Shown: positions 44,120 to 53,346, counted from the stretch's first letter. The stretch is DNA of 64,000 bases from Bacteroidota bacterium (GCA_018816765.1 JAHIUX010000078.1:62001-126000), one strand, 5' to 3'. Notes: a model not told the origin generated them from the sequence alone. Numbers and translations: made by a program.

Positions 44120-45494
44120 AATCCTGCTCTGTTCCAAATTTCTTTAACCGCCTGTCGAGCGATTGCCACGAAATGTTCAGCAGGGAAGCAGCCTTCGATT
44201 TGTTGTTTTCGGCCATTGCCATGGCGCGCTCAATCATATCGCGTTCCATTTGTTCGAGGTCCAGGTTCACAACAGCCTGTGTCTTGATGAGTTGTGGCTT
44301 TTTCGGGCTAAACCCTGGAAAATGTGATGGCTCAAGCACCCTGGTGTCGCACAATATCACGGCACGCTCAATCATGTTTCGCAGCTCCCTGATGTTTCCG
44401 GGGAAATGGTAGTGCTGAAGCATCTCACTTACTTCCCTTGATACTGCTTCTATTTTCTTCCCCATGCTCTGGGCATACACTTTGATGAAATGAGCAATGA
44501 GCAAGGGGATGTCTTCTTTTCTTTCGCGCAAGGGCGGTATGTGGATGATGAAAGTGCTGAGCCGGTGGTACAGGTCGCTTCTGAATTTTTTTTCATCAGC
44601 CATTTTCTCCAGCTGTTGGTTCGAAGCGGCGATCACCCTGACATCTACCTGAATGGATTGGTTTCCGCCAACACGGCTCACCTTCCTTTCCTCAAGCACC
44701 CTGAGCAGTTTGGCCTGTTGCGACATTGGCATATCACCAATCTCGTCGAGGAAAAGGGTGCCTTTGTTGGTGGTTTCGAACCAGCCCTGCCGATCGTCGA
44801 TGGCGCCTGTAAATGAGCCTTTACGGTGTCCGAAAAACTCGCTTTCGAACAGGCTGTCGGTGATGGCAGAACAGTTGACCGAATGGAATAGAAATTTGTT
44901 GCGTTTGCTCAGGTGATGAATGCCCAGGGCTACGAGCTCTTTGCCTGTGCCGCTTTCACCGGTGATAAGCACCGAGGTATTGTCGGTGAGCGAAACCCTT
45001 TCCATTAACTCCACAACCTGCTTTATGGCCATGCTCACGCCAATCATCTGGCTGCCGTTGTCCTGATACAGCTTTTTCGATAGTACCGAAATGCTGTTAT
45101 TATAGATGCTTACCTGCCGGTTAAGCTCAATAAACCTCCTTGAACGCTGTATGGACGTGTTGATGTCAATCAGCCTGAACGGCTTCGGGAAATAATCGAT
45201 TGCCCCCAAACGCATTGCCTCAATCACACTGCCCATATCACCATGACCCGATATCATGATCACTTCAATTTCCGGGTACTTTTGCTTGGTGATTTTCAAT
45301 ACTTCCAACCCATCCATCTCGGGCAGCTTAATGTCGACAATGGCCAGGTCTATTGTGGACTGATCCATAATCGCAAAGGCTTCCGAAGGGCAGGAAGCCA
45401 GGAAAATGTTAAATTCGTTTTTTCGTAAGTACTCACTGATCTCATCCCTGACTCTTTTTTCGTCGTCGAGAATGAGGATGCTCAAATTGCTCAT
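44118..45494 (-). CDS. Sigma-54-dependent response regulator, NtrC family
   Basis: 458 residues: receiver domain (ILILDDEKRVR, phospho-Asp54 in VDIKLPEMDG, KPF), AAA+ domain (GESGTGKE Walker A, HRKGSFTGA, LFLDEIGDMP Walker B, RHNLRELRN-like GNIRELRNMIERA), and a C-terminal Fis helix-turn-helix (NKSKAASLLNISWQSLDRRLKKFG). It activates sigma-54 RNA polymerase when phosphorylated. The sigma-54 contact loop reads GSFTGA instead of GAFTGA. Its ATG overlaps the kinase stop by 4 bases; the kinase is the likely partner. A candidate sigma-54 promoter lies at 53683. Confidence 0.93.
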   Translation of the reverse strand: MSNLSILILDDEKRVRDEISEYLRKNEFNIFLASCPSEAFAIMDQSTIDLAIVDIKLPEMDGLEVLKITKQKYPEIEVIMISGHGDMGSVIEAMRLGAIDYFPKPFRLIDINTSIQRSRRFIELNRQVSIYNNSISVLSKKLYQDNGSQMIGVSMAIKQVVELMERVSLTDNTSVLITGESGTGKELVALGIHHLSKRNKFLFHSVNCSAITDSLFESEFFGHRKGSFTGAIDDRQGWFETTNKGTLFLDEIGDMPMSQQAKLLRVLEERKVSRVGGNQSIQVDVRVIAASNQQLEKMADEKKFRSDLYHRLSTFIIHIPPLRERKEDIPLLIAHFIKVYAQSMGKKIEAVSREVSEMLQHYHFPGNIRELRNMIERAVILCDTRVLEPSHFPGFSPKKPQLIKTQAVVNLDLEQMERDMIERAMAMAENNKSKAASLLNISWQSLDRRLKKFGTEQD

Positions 45495-47731
45495 GTTGTT
45501 GTATTTATATGCTCTGCTAGTGTAATTAATAGCTTGGTGTAAGCACCAAGCTTGCTTTCAACGGTGATGCTGCCATTCATCTCTATCATCAGGCCGTATG
45601 ATATTGATAAACCAAGGCCAGTACCTTCTTCGGCCTTTTTTGTACTGAAAAACGGATCAAAAATCCGGGTGAGGTTTTCTTCAGCGATGCCCACGCCGTT
45701 GTCCGTAATTTCGAGGAATAGTTTTCCCTTTTCTGCCCACGATTTAATCTGAATGCGCTTGACGAAGTCAGGTCCTTTTAATAGGGCTTGCTGTTCAACG
45801 GCAAATTTGGCATTGCTCAGCAGGTTCAAAAGCACCTGTTCGAGTTTGAAGCTGTTGCCAACAAAATAGCAATGTTTCATATCGAGGCTGACATTCAGAT
45901 CAATGAGGTGATCGATATAGAGCCTGTTGACGAGCGACAAGGTGTTGTTAACCACCTGAATGATGTTTACAGCTTCCATGGGCTGGTTTTCCCTGTCGCG
46001 GGAAAATGCCCTGATGTGGTTGATGATCTTTCTGATGCGCTCAATGTCGTCGAACATCAGGGCGACTTTTTTACTCACATATTCGTTTGTCAGCTCCTTG
46101 TTCGACATTTCGAAAAGGATGTTGTCAAGGCTCATCGACAGGCCGCCCAGGGGCTGGTTCACTTCATGTGCCACACCGGCGGAGAGCTCACCCAACGATT
46201 CAAGCTTCGACTTCTGAATCAGTAACTGCTGCTGTTGTTCAATCTGTTTCAACTCATGCTTAACGCGGGCTTCAAGGTGTTGGTTGAGTTCCTTCAGGTC
46301 TTCTTCATAACGCTTGCGGGTATCAATATCGGTCATAAAGGTAAGCACCGATGGCTCATCATCCCAATGAATCAGGTTCGATTTCAACTCAACCCATTTG
46401 ACCTTTTTCTGGGCATCGATGATTTTGATGTCATACGATTCCTCTACTGCTTCACCCCTGAGCCGCCGGTAATGGTTGTCGAGCACCATTTCACGGTAAT
46501 CGGGATGAATGAAATCCGTAAAGGGCTTTCCGATGACCATTTTTGGCAGGTAACCCGTGATTTCAAAGGCTTTTGGATTAATGAACCTGATTTGTCCATC
46601 GCTCGACAGAAAGATGCCATCGTTGGCGTTTTCAAAGATCAACCTGTACTTTTCTTCGCTGCTTCGCAGCAGGATTTCGGTTTGTTTGCGCTCACTGATT
46701 TCCTTTTGTAGCTGCCTTGTTCGCTTTTCGACACGTTGTTCCAGCTCAGCATTCAGGTTGCGCAACTGCTCCTCTATGCGTGCCCGGTGCGCTGCAGCAC
46801 CCATGATGTTTGCAGCAACACCCAGTGTGTTTGATACCACTGGACTCCACCTCCGTTCGGTAAAGCAATCGTCGAAACCAATGAATCCCTGCCAACTTGA
46901 TTGTATAAACACAGGAACAGCAAGCAATGACTGGATTCCCTGGGGTTCAAGTATTTCCCTCTCTGCTTCGGGAAAATCCTTGATCGGGCCAAAAATAGCT
47001 TCGTGGTTGCCAAGTTTAGCTACCCAACGCGAAAAAAACGCTTCATCGTGGGAGATGGCAAGCAAAGCCTCGTTGTTAATTTGGGGTTCAACATTATCCG
47101 AAACCCACTCGAGCACCTGCCTGCAGAAAGGCACGCCATTTTCAGTATAGTTCTCAAAATAATACACCCTGCTGCTGTCGGTTGCCTCACCCAATTTCTT
47201 TAGCACCAACTGTATGGTATTGTTATTGTATTTTTGCTGCAGGAATATTTCGGCCACATCGCTCACCGACTGAAGCACAATTTCATTCTGGCGCAATTCG
47301 GCTTCTGCCTTTTTGCGCATCGATTCTTCGTACAATACACTTTTTTCGAGCTGAATCTCGCGTGCCTGTTCATCGATGGTCCGCAGCAGCTTGTCATTAT
47401 CGACGGGCTTGAGCAAAAATCCTTTGACCCCGTTTTCGATGGCCCGCATAAAATAATGCGACTCGCCATAGGCCGACATGATGATCACCCTCGCTTCAGG
47501 AAACTGCTTTTTGATCTTACGCATCATATCAAGCCCGTTCATGATGGGCATCTTGATGTCAGTTATCACCAGGTCGGGCTTGTGTTCAAGGAATAATTGA
47601 AAGCCTTCCTCGCCGTTTTCTGCCAGGTAAAACTGACTGACCCTTGGTGCAAGCACCTTCTCATAGATGCTTCGGAGAATTTTTTCGTCCTCAACATACA
47701 GCAGGCTAATATCCCATCGATTATTTGTCAC
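45491..47731 (-). CDS. Hybrid sensor: receiver-GAF-PAS-histidine kinase
   Basis: 746 residues, GTG start at 47731 (no ATG precedes the conserved LLYVEDE strand). Order: receiver (about 7-125, phospho-Asp58 in ITDIKMPIMNG, LLKPVD), linker coiled coil, GAF (about 145-320), coiled coil, PAS (about 355-470; FENANDGIFLSSDGQIRFINPKAFEITGY), HisKA with the H-box GVAHEVNQPLGG, and the HATPase domain (LLNLLSNAKFAVE N-box, DNGVGI, TGLGLSISYGL). No membrane helix, so it senses internal signals. It closely resembles the group of kinases with N-terminal receivers that feed NtrC-type regulators; the regulator gene is next. Confidence 0.93.
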   Translation of the reverse strand: MTNNRWDISLLYVEDEKILRSIYEKVLAPRVSQFYLAENGEEGFQLFLEHKPDLVITDIKMPIMNGLDMMRKIKKQFPEARVIIMSAYGESHYFMRAIENGVKGFLLKPVDNDKLLRTIDEQAREIQLEKSVLYEESMRKKAEAELRQNEIVLQSVSDVAEIFLQQKYNNNTIQLVLKKLGEATDSSRVYYFENYTENGVPFCRQVLEWVSDNVEPQINNEALLAISHDEAFFSRWVAKLGNHEAIFGPIKDFPEAEREILEPQGIQSLLAVPVFIQSSWQGFIGFDDCFTERRWSPVVSNTLGVAANIMGAAAHRARIEEQLRNLNAELEQRVEKRTRQLQKEISERKQTEILLRSSEEKYRLIFENANDGIFLSSDGQIRFINPKAFEITGYLPKMVIGKPFTDFIHPDYREMVLDNHYRRLRGEAVEESYDIKIIDAQKKVKWVELKSNLIHWDDEPSVLTFMTDIDTRKRYEEDLKELNQHLEARVKHELKQIEQQQQLLIQKSKLESLGELSAGVAHEVNQPLGGLSMSLDNILFEMSNKELTNEYVSKKVALMFDDIERIRKIINHIRAFSRDRENQPMEAVNIIQVVNNTLSLVNRLYIDHLIDLNVSLDMKHCYFVGNSFKLEQVLLNLLSNAKFAVEQQALLKGPDFVKRIQIKSWAEKGKLFLEITDNGVGIAEENLTRIFDPFFSTKKAEEGTGLGLSISYGLMIEMNGSITVESKLGAYTKLLITLAEHINTTT

Positions 47732-47746
47732 AGCTTTCAGTTCATT

Positions 47747-48964
47747 TTAATGGTAATTTAATACGCCTGCCTCGATGCGTGTTTCAAGGTAGTTTTCCAA
47801 TGGCGTCAATGGGCAGGACCACCTTTCGGCATAGGCACAATATGGGTTGTAGGCAAGGTTAAAATCGATAACTACGCTGTCTGTGGCTGGAATGGGGATA
47901 TCGAGATACCTTCCGGCTCCATAGGTTGTTTTTCCATTGGTTTTATCTTTAAAAGGCACAAACAGTTCCTTGTAATCAGGGTGAGTTTTGAGGTAATCCA
48001 GGTTTTGGTATGCAGCGAGTACAAAGCTGGTATCCCTGAGTGTAAACTTAATCAAACCGTATTTGCGGTACATCGGTCGCCTGGTTTTCGAGGTTTGCAT
48101 TTCAAAAGGCGGGCTTGTGGTGTCCACAGTAAAAGCTGCTTTAACAAGGTAGGAAGGATCAATTGGATAATAATTCAATCCACTGAACTCAGGCACGTTG
48201 GCACTGTCAAGAGGCGACTGCCTGATATCGGCAAATTCATTGTCGGTATCCAGCCTGACCTGCTGTATCTTGTCGAAGTAGAAGCCATCGGTGATCAGTT
48301 TTTTAAACTGTTCCTCGTCGGGATGAAAGAAAAGCAACGAGTAGAAATAACTGATCAGCTCGCTTAGCACAATCCGGAATCCGCGACTGGTATTGTACCA
48401 ATCTTCAGGCTCAAAGGAAGGATCAGTGTCGACAATGAGGCCAATATAACGTCCGTCGTTAAATGCTTTTTTGTAAACAAGGTATGACCTCCGGGCATGC
48501 GCACCAACGGTGTATAAATCGAAATCTTTGTATGGGAAATTCCATTTCTCCAGATTCATTTTAAGGGCAACAGCAGTTGAATAGGTTCTGTCGCGAAGGA
48601 CTGCTGATGGCACGATGGCTTTGTAGATCGAGTCCTTAAAATACATGCGCCTGATGGATCCTGCTGTCGCATCAGCCATATTGCTGAAAGGCGATGAATA
48701 GGTCCATTGTGTGATGGGCACTCCGGTAACAACAAGGTATTCGTAGCCGTTTGCCCTGTATAAACCAATGGCATTCTGCACACATTTTTCATCTATCCAT
48801 CCTTCGAGCACCAGGATTTTCGATTTTGCCGGCTTCGATGCTGCAAGGAAGGAATAGGTGTGCCTCAGGGAAAGGTAAGCGCCTGTAATTAATATGCAGA
48901 TTATCAATAGCCAACCAAAAAAGGTGGGTACATATATGAATTTGCGCCTAAACAGCATAGCCAT
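47747..48964 (-). CDS. Membrane protein: DUF218 (YdcF/SanA-like) fused to DUF1684
   Basis: 405 residues from the ATG at 48964 (the longer start is TTG). One N-terminal membrane helix (FGWLLIICILITGAYLSLR), then a DUF218-like Rossmann domain (SKILVLEGWIDEKCVQNAIGLYRANGYEYLVVTG, SAVLRDRTYSTAVALKMNL, YTVGAHARRSYLVYKKAF). The last third is DUF1684: KYGLIKFTLRDTSFVLAAYQNLDYL, FVPFKDKTNGKTTYGAGRYLD, DFNLAYNPYCAYAERWSCPLTPLENYLETRIEAGV. Both are uncharacterised; relatives of DUF218 act in envelope biology. It is upstream of the kinase by 15 bases and divergent from pdxH. Confidence 0.82.
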   Translation of the reverse strand: MAMLFRRKFIYVPTFFGWLLIICILITGAYLSLRHTYSFLAASKPAKSKILVLEGWIDEKCVQNAIGLYRANGYEYLVVTGVPITQWTYSSPFSNMADATAGSIRRMYFKDSIYKAIVPSAVLRDRTYSTAVALKMNLEKWNFPYKDFDLYTVGAHARRSYLVYKKAFNDGRYIGLIVDTDPSFEPEDWYNTSRGFRIVLSELISYFYSLLFFHPDEEQFKKLITDGFYFDKIQQVRLDTDNEFADIRQSPLDSANVPEFSGLNYYPIDPSYLVKAAFTVDTTSPPFEMQTSKTRRPMYRKYGLIKFTLRDTSFVLAAYQNLDYLKTHPDYKELFVPFKDKTNGKTTYGAGRYLDIPIPATDSVVIDFNLAYNPYCAYAERWSCPLTPLENYLETRIEAGVLNYH

Positions 48965-48991
48965 TGTGTTATTTTTGTGCAGCAAGTTAGT

Positions 48992-48999
48992 TATTTTTG
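48992..48999 (+). promoter_or_regulatory. -7 box of pdxH
   Basis: TATTTTTG 14 bases before the ATG. A second copy of TATTTTTG lies at 48970-48977, inside the region shared with the divergent gene. Confidence 0.45.
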
Positions 49000-49013
49000 T
49001 TTAAAAATGGACA

Positions 49014-49646
49014 ATGCTCGATTTAAACGATAAACGAAACAATTATCACCGGTCAGTGCTTGAAGATGCCGGCCTGCCGGCTGATCCCCTTGAGCTGTTT
49101 GCGCAATGGTACAACCAAGCCGAAAATGCTGGCATCTATGATGCAAATGCCATGGTGCTGTCCACCGTTCTCGACAATGCACCCTCATCGCGTGTCGTGC
49201 TGTTAAAGGAAGCAACCTACAAGGGCTTTGTGTTTTTTACCAATTATCAGAGTGCGAAGGGCCTGGCCATTGCACAAAACCCGCTTGTTGCCCTGAACTT
49301 TTATTGGCGCGAAGCCGAAAAGCAGGTAAGGATCGAAGGGCGCGCTGAAAAAATACCAGAGGATGAATCGGATGCCTATTTCAACAGCAGGCCCTTGCAA
49401 AGCCGCATCAGTGCCATCGTGTCGCCTCAAAGCAAATCAATTTCTTCTCGTGATGACCTGGTCATGGCCGCTGAGAAGCATGCTAAAGAGTCAGGAAACA
49501 TAAACAGGCCCGCGCACTGGGGTGGTTATTGTGTTGTGCCGCATATGATCGAATTCTGGCAGGGGCGACCTGACCGGTTGCACGACAGAATTCGTTATAG
49601 CGTAAGTGCTGACAAAAACTGGGTTCTCGGCCGCCTGGCACCTTAG
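49014..49646 (+). CDS. pdxH: Pyridoxamine 5'-phosphate oxidase
   Basis: 210 residues. FMN enzyme that makes pyridoxal phosphate from pyridoxine or pyridoxamine phosphate. DPLELFAQWYNQAENAG, SRVVLLKEATYKGFVFFTNYQSAKG, QVRIEGRAEKI, SRPLQSRISAIVSPQSKSI, and the C-terminal WGGYCVVPHMIEFWQGRPDRLHDRIRYS are all intact. It supplies the cofactor for the several aminotransferases here. The preceding gene is divergent. Confidence 0.96.
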   Translation: MLDLNDKRNNYHRSVLEDAGLPADPLELFAQWYNQAENAGIYDANAMVLSTVLDNAPSSRVVLLKEATYKGFVFFTNYQSAKGLAIAQNPLVALNFYWREAEKQVRIEGRAEKIPEDESDAYFNSRPLQSRISAIVSPQSKSISSRDDLVMAAEKHAKESGNINRPAHWGGYCVVPHMIEFWQGRPDRLHDRIRYSVSADKNWVLGRLAP

Positions 49647-49655
49647 TGTTTGCGA

Positions 49656-49865
49656 TCAGCTGCGAGCCTCAGCAAGGGTATTCATTTCATTTACGAATTG
49701 CGCAAGCTGGTTTGCATCATATCCTTTTTCGGTGGCTGCATCACGCAGGCTTCCCCACACAGGTTCGCCACAGGCAATGCACCTGATGCCTTTTTCCATT
49801 AAATACCGCACTGTGAAAGGGTATTGCCTGACCAGGTCTTCTATCTCAATATCTGCTGTGATCAT
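49656..49865 (-). CDS. DUF1858 domain small protein
   Basis: 69 residues. Motif EIEDLVRQYPFTVRYLMEKGIRCIACGEPVWGSLRDAATEKG with a CxxC pair fits DUF1858, a helical domain found alone or fused in iron-sulfur-repair (RIC/ScdA) proteins. It may bind a metal or redox cofactor. It converges on pdxH and is divergent from putP. A -7 box TACTTTTG sits at 49918-49925 on the minus strand. Confidence 0.85.
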   Translation of the reverse strand: MITADIEIEDLVRQYPFTVRYLMEKGIRCIACGEPVWGSLRDAATEKGYDANQLAQFVNEMNTLAEARS

Positions 49866-49984
49866 CGATCGTTTTTTTTTTGGAATTTATCAAAAACCCT
49901 GCCTTGATCATTTCAGGCAAAAGTATTATTTTGGTGGCTTTAAAAACTGACATTTCGTCAATAACGAACCTAAAAGAAAGTCAC

Positions 49985-51466
49985 ATGGATCATCAAACAC
50001 AGTTTTTGGTTGCTGCGGTCATGGTGCTCTACATCAGCTTGTTGGTGCTGTGGGGAATGGTTCAGGGTCGCAAAGTAAAGAATGAGCAGGATTATGCCAT
50101 TGCCGGGCGCAAGTTGCCGGGTTGGGTGGCTGCCTTGTCGGAGAGGGCAACGGGCGAAAGCAGCTGGGCATTGCTGGGACTTCCCGGAGCAGCCTATGCC
50201 ACTGGTCTTGCTGAAATCTGGACGGCCATCGGTTGCGTTGCAGGCATCATCACTGCCTGGGCGCTGATTGCATTCAGGCTGCAGGCTGCTGCCGTGAGGT
50301 ATGACATCAATACCTATTCTGATTTTCTGGCACAAAAACACGGCGAATCTGCCAAAATGATCAGGATGGTGGCCAGCTTTACCATTGTGTTCTTTTTCTT
50401 CTTTTATGTCGGTGCCCAGTTTTTGGGCGGCGGAAAGACGCTGTTCACATTGTTCGGGATCGATCCCCGACTGGGTATGCTGATCACTGCAGGTGTCATC
50501 GTGCCTTACACCTTATATGGTGGATTTAAAAGCGTGGTGTATACCGATGTGGTGCAGGCAATTATTATGATTACCACGCTCACTGTAGGTCCCATCGTTG
50601 GCCTTTATTATATTCAGCACGAACCAGGCCTTTTTGCTGACAGCATTGGCGGAGCATTGACAGCGGCAGGTGATGGCTACACCTCACTCACCGGCATCAG
50701 CAAAGGATTTCCGGCTGGAATTGTTATTGCAGGTGGATTTTCCTGGTTCTTTGGTTACCTGGGAGGTCAGCCACAACTGTCGGTCCGGTTCATGGCCATT
50801 GCTGATGCCCGCCAAGCCAGGAAAGCACGCAATATCGGCATTGCATGGACTGTGATTGCGTACCTGGGCGCCCTCTCGCTTGGCTGGATCGGCCTGGCAA
50901 TTTTCGGCCCCAACGGATTGAGTGATCAGGAGTTTGTGATGCCGTCAGTGGTCATGCGGATATTTCCTCCGGCCATCGCTGCCATTTTAATCACAGGAGC
51001 CATTGCTGCCATGATCTCCACAGCGGATTCGCTGCTGATCCTGAGTGCAACAGAATTCACCGAAAGCCTGTTGAGGCCTGCCTTAAAGTCGATGGGTTAC
51101 ACAAAGGGAGCGCCCTTGCTTCAGTCACGGATCGTGACAGGTTCGCTGGCCGTGGTTGCTTTGCTGCTCGGGATGGTAATCAACCAGCAGTTGATTTTTA
51201 CGCTGGTAAGTTATGTCTGGGCTGGTATCGGCGGGACATTTTCAGTGGTCGTTCTGCTAAGCCTCTTCTGGGAAAAGTACCATGGCAGGGCAGTGGTGAT
51301 CACCATTATAACCGGCATGCTGTTTACCATCATATGGATCAGTTCGGGCATGGAAGAAATCATTACCACAAGGATGCTGACCTTTATTGTTGCCTTGATC
51401 ACAGCTGTGCTGTCGTCCTGGCTGGTTAAGCCAGCCGAAAAAAGACAGCCTGCACAGCGCGCTTAA
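49985..51466 (+). CDS. putP: Sodium/proline symporter (SSS family)
   Basis: 493 residues from the ATG at 49985 (the longer frame is without homology). Thirteen or so membrane helices. Sodium:solute symporter features: DYAIAGRKLPGWVAALSERATGESSWALLGLPGAAY, VPYTLYGGFKSVVYTDVVQAIIMI, GGFSWFFGYLGGQPQLSVRFMAI, and ITGAIAAMISTADSLLILSATEFTE. These are the PutP-type signatures, so proline with Na+ is the likely substrate. The last four bases overlap the end of the convergent DUF4301 gene. Confidence 0.92.
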   Translation: MDHQTQFLVAAVMVLYISLLVLWGMVQGRKVKNEQDYAIAGRKLPGWVAALSERATGESSWALLGLPGAAYATGLAEIWTAIGCVAGIITAWALIAFRLQAAAVRYDINTYSDFLAQKHGESAKMIRMVASFTIVFFFFFYVGAQFLGGGKTLFTLFGIDPRLGMLITAGVIVPYTLYGGFKSVVYTDVVQAIIMITTLTVGPIVGLYYIQHEPGLFADSIGGALTAAGDGYTSLTGISKGFPAGIVIAGGFSWFFGYLGGQPQLSVRFMAIADARQARKARNIGIAWTVIAYLGALSLGWIGLAIFGPNGLSDQEFVMPSVVMRIFPPAIAAILITGAIAAMISTADSLLILSATEFTESLLRPALKSMGYTKGAPLLQSRIVTGSLAVVALLLGMVINQQLIFTLVSYVWAGIGGTFSVVVLLSLFWEKYHGRAVVITIITGMLFTIIWISSGMEEIITTRMLTFIVALITAVLSSWLVKPAEKRQPAQRA

Positions 51467-53022
51467 GCAGGCTGGTGCTGCGGCCTCAGCAGGTCATTGA
51501 CTGTTTTCACCGGGTTGAAGGTGATGATCGGGGTTTCGACAAAAATCGTGATCCAGTCGGCCATGGCTCCATTCCATAAGCCCGGCAGCTCAAGCGCCTT
51601 CAGGTCACGGCCGTCTTTTGACTTCAGCGAAATGAACCCTGTCTCTTCATCAATGTATTCCTTCAGATCAAACTTATTGCCCTGAAAATCGTACATACCG
51701 CAAATAAGGTCAACAGGATTAAAGTGGGTTGATTTGGCAATGAGCTCGGATTGTTGCTTATTCTTCAGGTCCATCTGTGATGATTCGATGATCTGCAGTG
51801 AAACTTCACCATCGGTGTTTTCAATCCAGAAAGGTCCGCCTCCCGGCTCACCTTCGTTTTTAACCATGCCGCAAACCCGGATAGGTCTGTTTAATTTAAC
51901 AAACAGATAGTCAATTTTCTCAATTTCGCTCAGGCCATCAAAGGCTGGCGGAATAGCGATCATCAGTTGCTCCGCTGCAAATCGCCTGATTTCCTCAATT
52001 TCTTCACTCATCAGGTTGCCACTATCGAGCAGGTCCAGGTAGTCCCAGGTCTTATCCTGCCGGTCGATAAGCAATCCGGCCAGTGCTTTTTTATAACGGT
52101 AAGTGTCGTTGCGGAGGCGGTCGGGAACAATATTGTCGATGTTTTTAATGAAAATAATGTCTTCTTCGAGGTCGTTCAGGTTTTCAATCAGTGCGCCATG
52201 TCCTCCCGGTCTGAAAAGCAGGCTGCCATCTTCATTTCTGAAAGGCTCATTGTTAAGGTCAACGGCGATGGTGTCAGTGGATGACTTTTGCTCCGATAGG
52301 CTGATTTCGAACCTCACACCCAGCAACTTCTCGTATAGCGCTGTAGCGCGGCTGATTTCTTCTTCGAAACGAGAGCGGTGTTCAGGTGATATGGTCAGGT
52401 GAACCCTGGCGACATTGTGCTCGTCAGTAGTGTAGTGGAAGGCTTCAATCAGGTGTTCTTCAAGCGCCAGCCTGCTCCCGGCAGGGTAGGCGTGAAATTC
52501 GAGCAATGCCTTGGGCAGGTTGGCGTATCCCAGGCCATCGTCAGAAAGCAGGAATTCAATAACCCTGTCGTAGGCTTTGTTGTTGAGTAGCTCGTCAATA
52601 TTGCTTCCGGCTGCATCCAATTTCTTCGACAGGCTGTTGAAAAACGCCAGCTTCCTGATATGCTGAATAAAGTATGCAGCAGTATTAAAGCCTGCTTCGG
52701 CTGAAAGTTTAGCCACGGTAGCTTCACTGCCATCAAATTCCTGCAGAAACTCAAAGAGGTGCTTGAACATTCTGCTTGCAGCGCCTGACGCAGGAACAAA
52801 TTTTAACAGGTTAAACCGGTCTTTTTGCTCATCAAAATGCCTGATCCACTGATCTACTTCATGCGGAGACAGGGCCAGCAACCCACTTGAAACAGTTGCC
52901 GGAGCAACCAGTTTTACATAGGGGAATCCCTTCACAAAGGAAGTTATTTGTTTGTCAATCTGCAATTTATCAATGCCTTTTTGCTTGATTTGTTGAAGAT
53001 CCTTGTCGTTGAGCTGCGTCAT
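51463..53022 (-). CDS. DUF4301 family protein
   Basis: 519 residues from the ATG at 53022, just downstream of a perfect minus-strand -7 box (TATATTTG, 53047-53054). The frame extends to 53235, but that part lies across the promoter and antisense to a tRNA, so it was dropped. Family features: LLKFVPASGAASRMFKHL, AFHYTTDEHNVARVHLTISPEH, DLNNEPFRNEDGSLLFRPGGHGALIENLNDL, IKNIDNIVPDR, and VCGMVKNEGEPGGGPFW. The GAASRM and PGGHG segments look like a nucleotidyltransferase/UDP-sugar pyrophosphorylase fold; the function is not described. Confidence 0.86.
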   Translation of the reverse strand: MTQLNDKDLQQIKQKGIDKLQIDKQITSFVKGFPYVKLVAPATVSSGLLALSPHEVDQWIRHFDEQKDRFNLLKFVPASGAASRMFKHLFEFLQEFDGSEATVAKLSAEAGFNTAAYFIQHIRKLAFFNSLSKKLDAAGSNIDELLNNKAYDRVIEFLLSDDGLGYANLPKALLEFHAYPAGSRLALEEHLIEAFHYTTDEHNVARVHLTISPEHRSRFEEEISRATALYEKLLGVRFEISLSEQKSSTDTIAVDLNNEPFRNEDGSLLFRPGGHGALIENLNDLEEDIIFIKNIDNIVPDRLRNDTYRYKKALAGLLIDRQDKTWDYLDLLDSGNLMSEEIEEIRRFAAEQLMIAIPPAFDGLSEIEKIDYLFVKLNRPIRVCGMVKNEGEPGGGPFWIENTDGEVSLQIIESSQMDLKNKQQSELIAKSTHFNPVDLICGMYDFQGNKFDLKEYIDEETGFISLKSKDGRDLKALELPGLWNGAMADWITIFVETPIITFNPVKTVNDLLRPQHQPA

Positions 53023-53132
53023 CTGTAGCGGATTTAATATGTAGGTCAAATATAACAATTGTGTAAAAGCAGTGCGAGTTGAAATGCTAAAAAAAAATAC
53101 CGCCAAATGCTGCAGGGAATGAAATAATATTT

Positions 53133-53140
53133 TACTTTTG
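53133..53140 (+). promoter_or_regulatory. -7 box of the tRNA-Leu pair
   Basis: TACTTTTG, a perfect TAnnTTTG, 10 bases before the first tRNA. Confidence 0.5.
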
Positions 53141-53150
53141 CAGTCCTTTA

Positions 53151-53234
53151 GCCCAGGTGGTGGAATTGGTAGACACACCAGCTTGAGGGGCTGGCGCCGG
53201 TTACGGTGTGCAAGTTCGAATCTTGTCCTGGGCA
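53151..53234 (+). tRNA. tRNA-Leu (GAG)
   Basis: Acceptor GCCCAGG/CCTGGGC, D-arm with GGAATTGGTAGACACA, anticodon stem CCAGC/GCTGG with loop TTGAGGG (GAG), long variable arm, and T-arm CAAG-TTCGAAT-CTTG. Class II tRNA with discriminator A; no CCA encoded. Confidence 0.94.
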
Positions 53235-53259
53235 CGTTCTTTTATTTTTAGGTGTTAAA

Positions 53260-53346
53260 GCCCAAGTGGCGAAATTGGTAGACGCGCTACATTCAGGGTG
53301 TAGTGACCGCACGGTCGTGAAAGTTCGAGTCTTTTCTTGGGCACCA
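53260..53346 (+). tRNA. tRNA-Leu (CAG)
   Basis: Acceptor GCCCAAG/CTTGGGC, anticodon stem CTACA/TGTAG with loop TTCAGGG (CAG), long variable arm, discriminator A at 53343 followed by a CCA in the DNA (53344-53346). It lies 25 bases after the first tRNA-Leu. Confidence 0.94.

Noticed and set aside
46557-47150. 197-residue plus-strand frame
   Set aside because: Antisense of the sensor kinase; serine/leucine-rich shadow.
53023-53235. N-terminal 71-residue extension of the DUF4301 frame
   Set aside because: It runs antisense through a tRNA and over the gene's own -7 box; the conserved protein begins at 53022.
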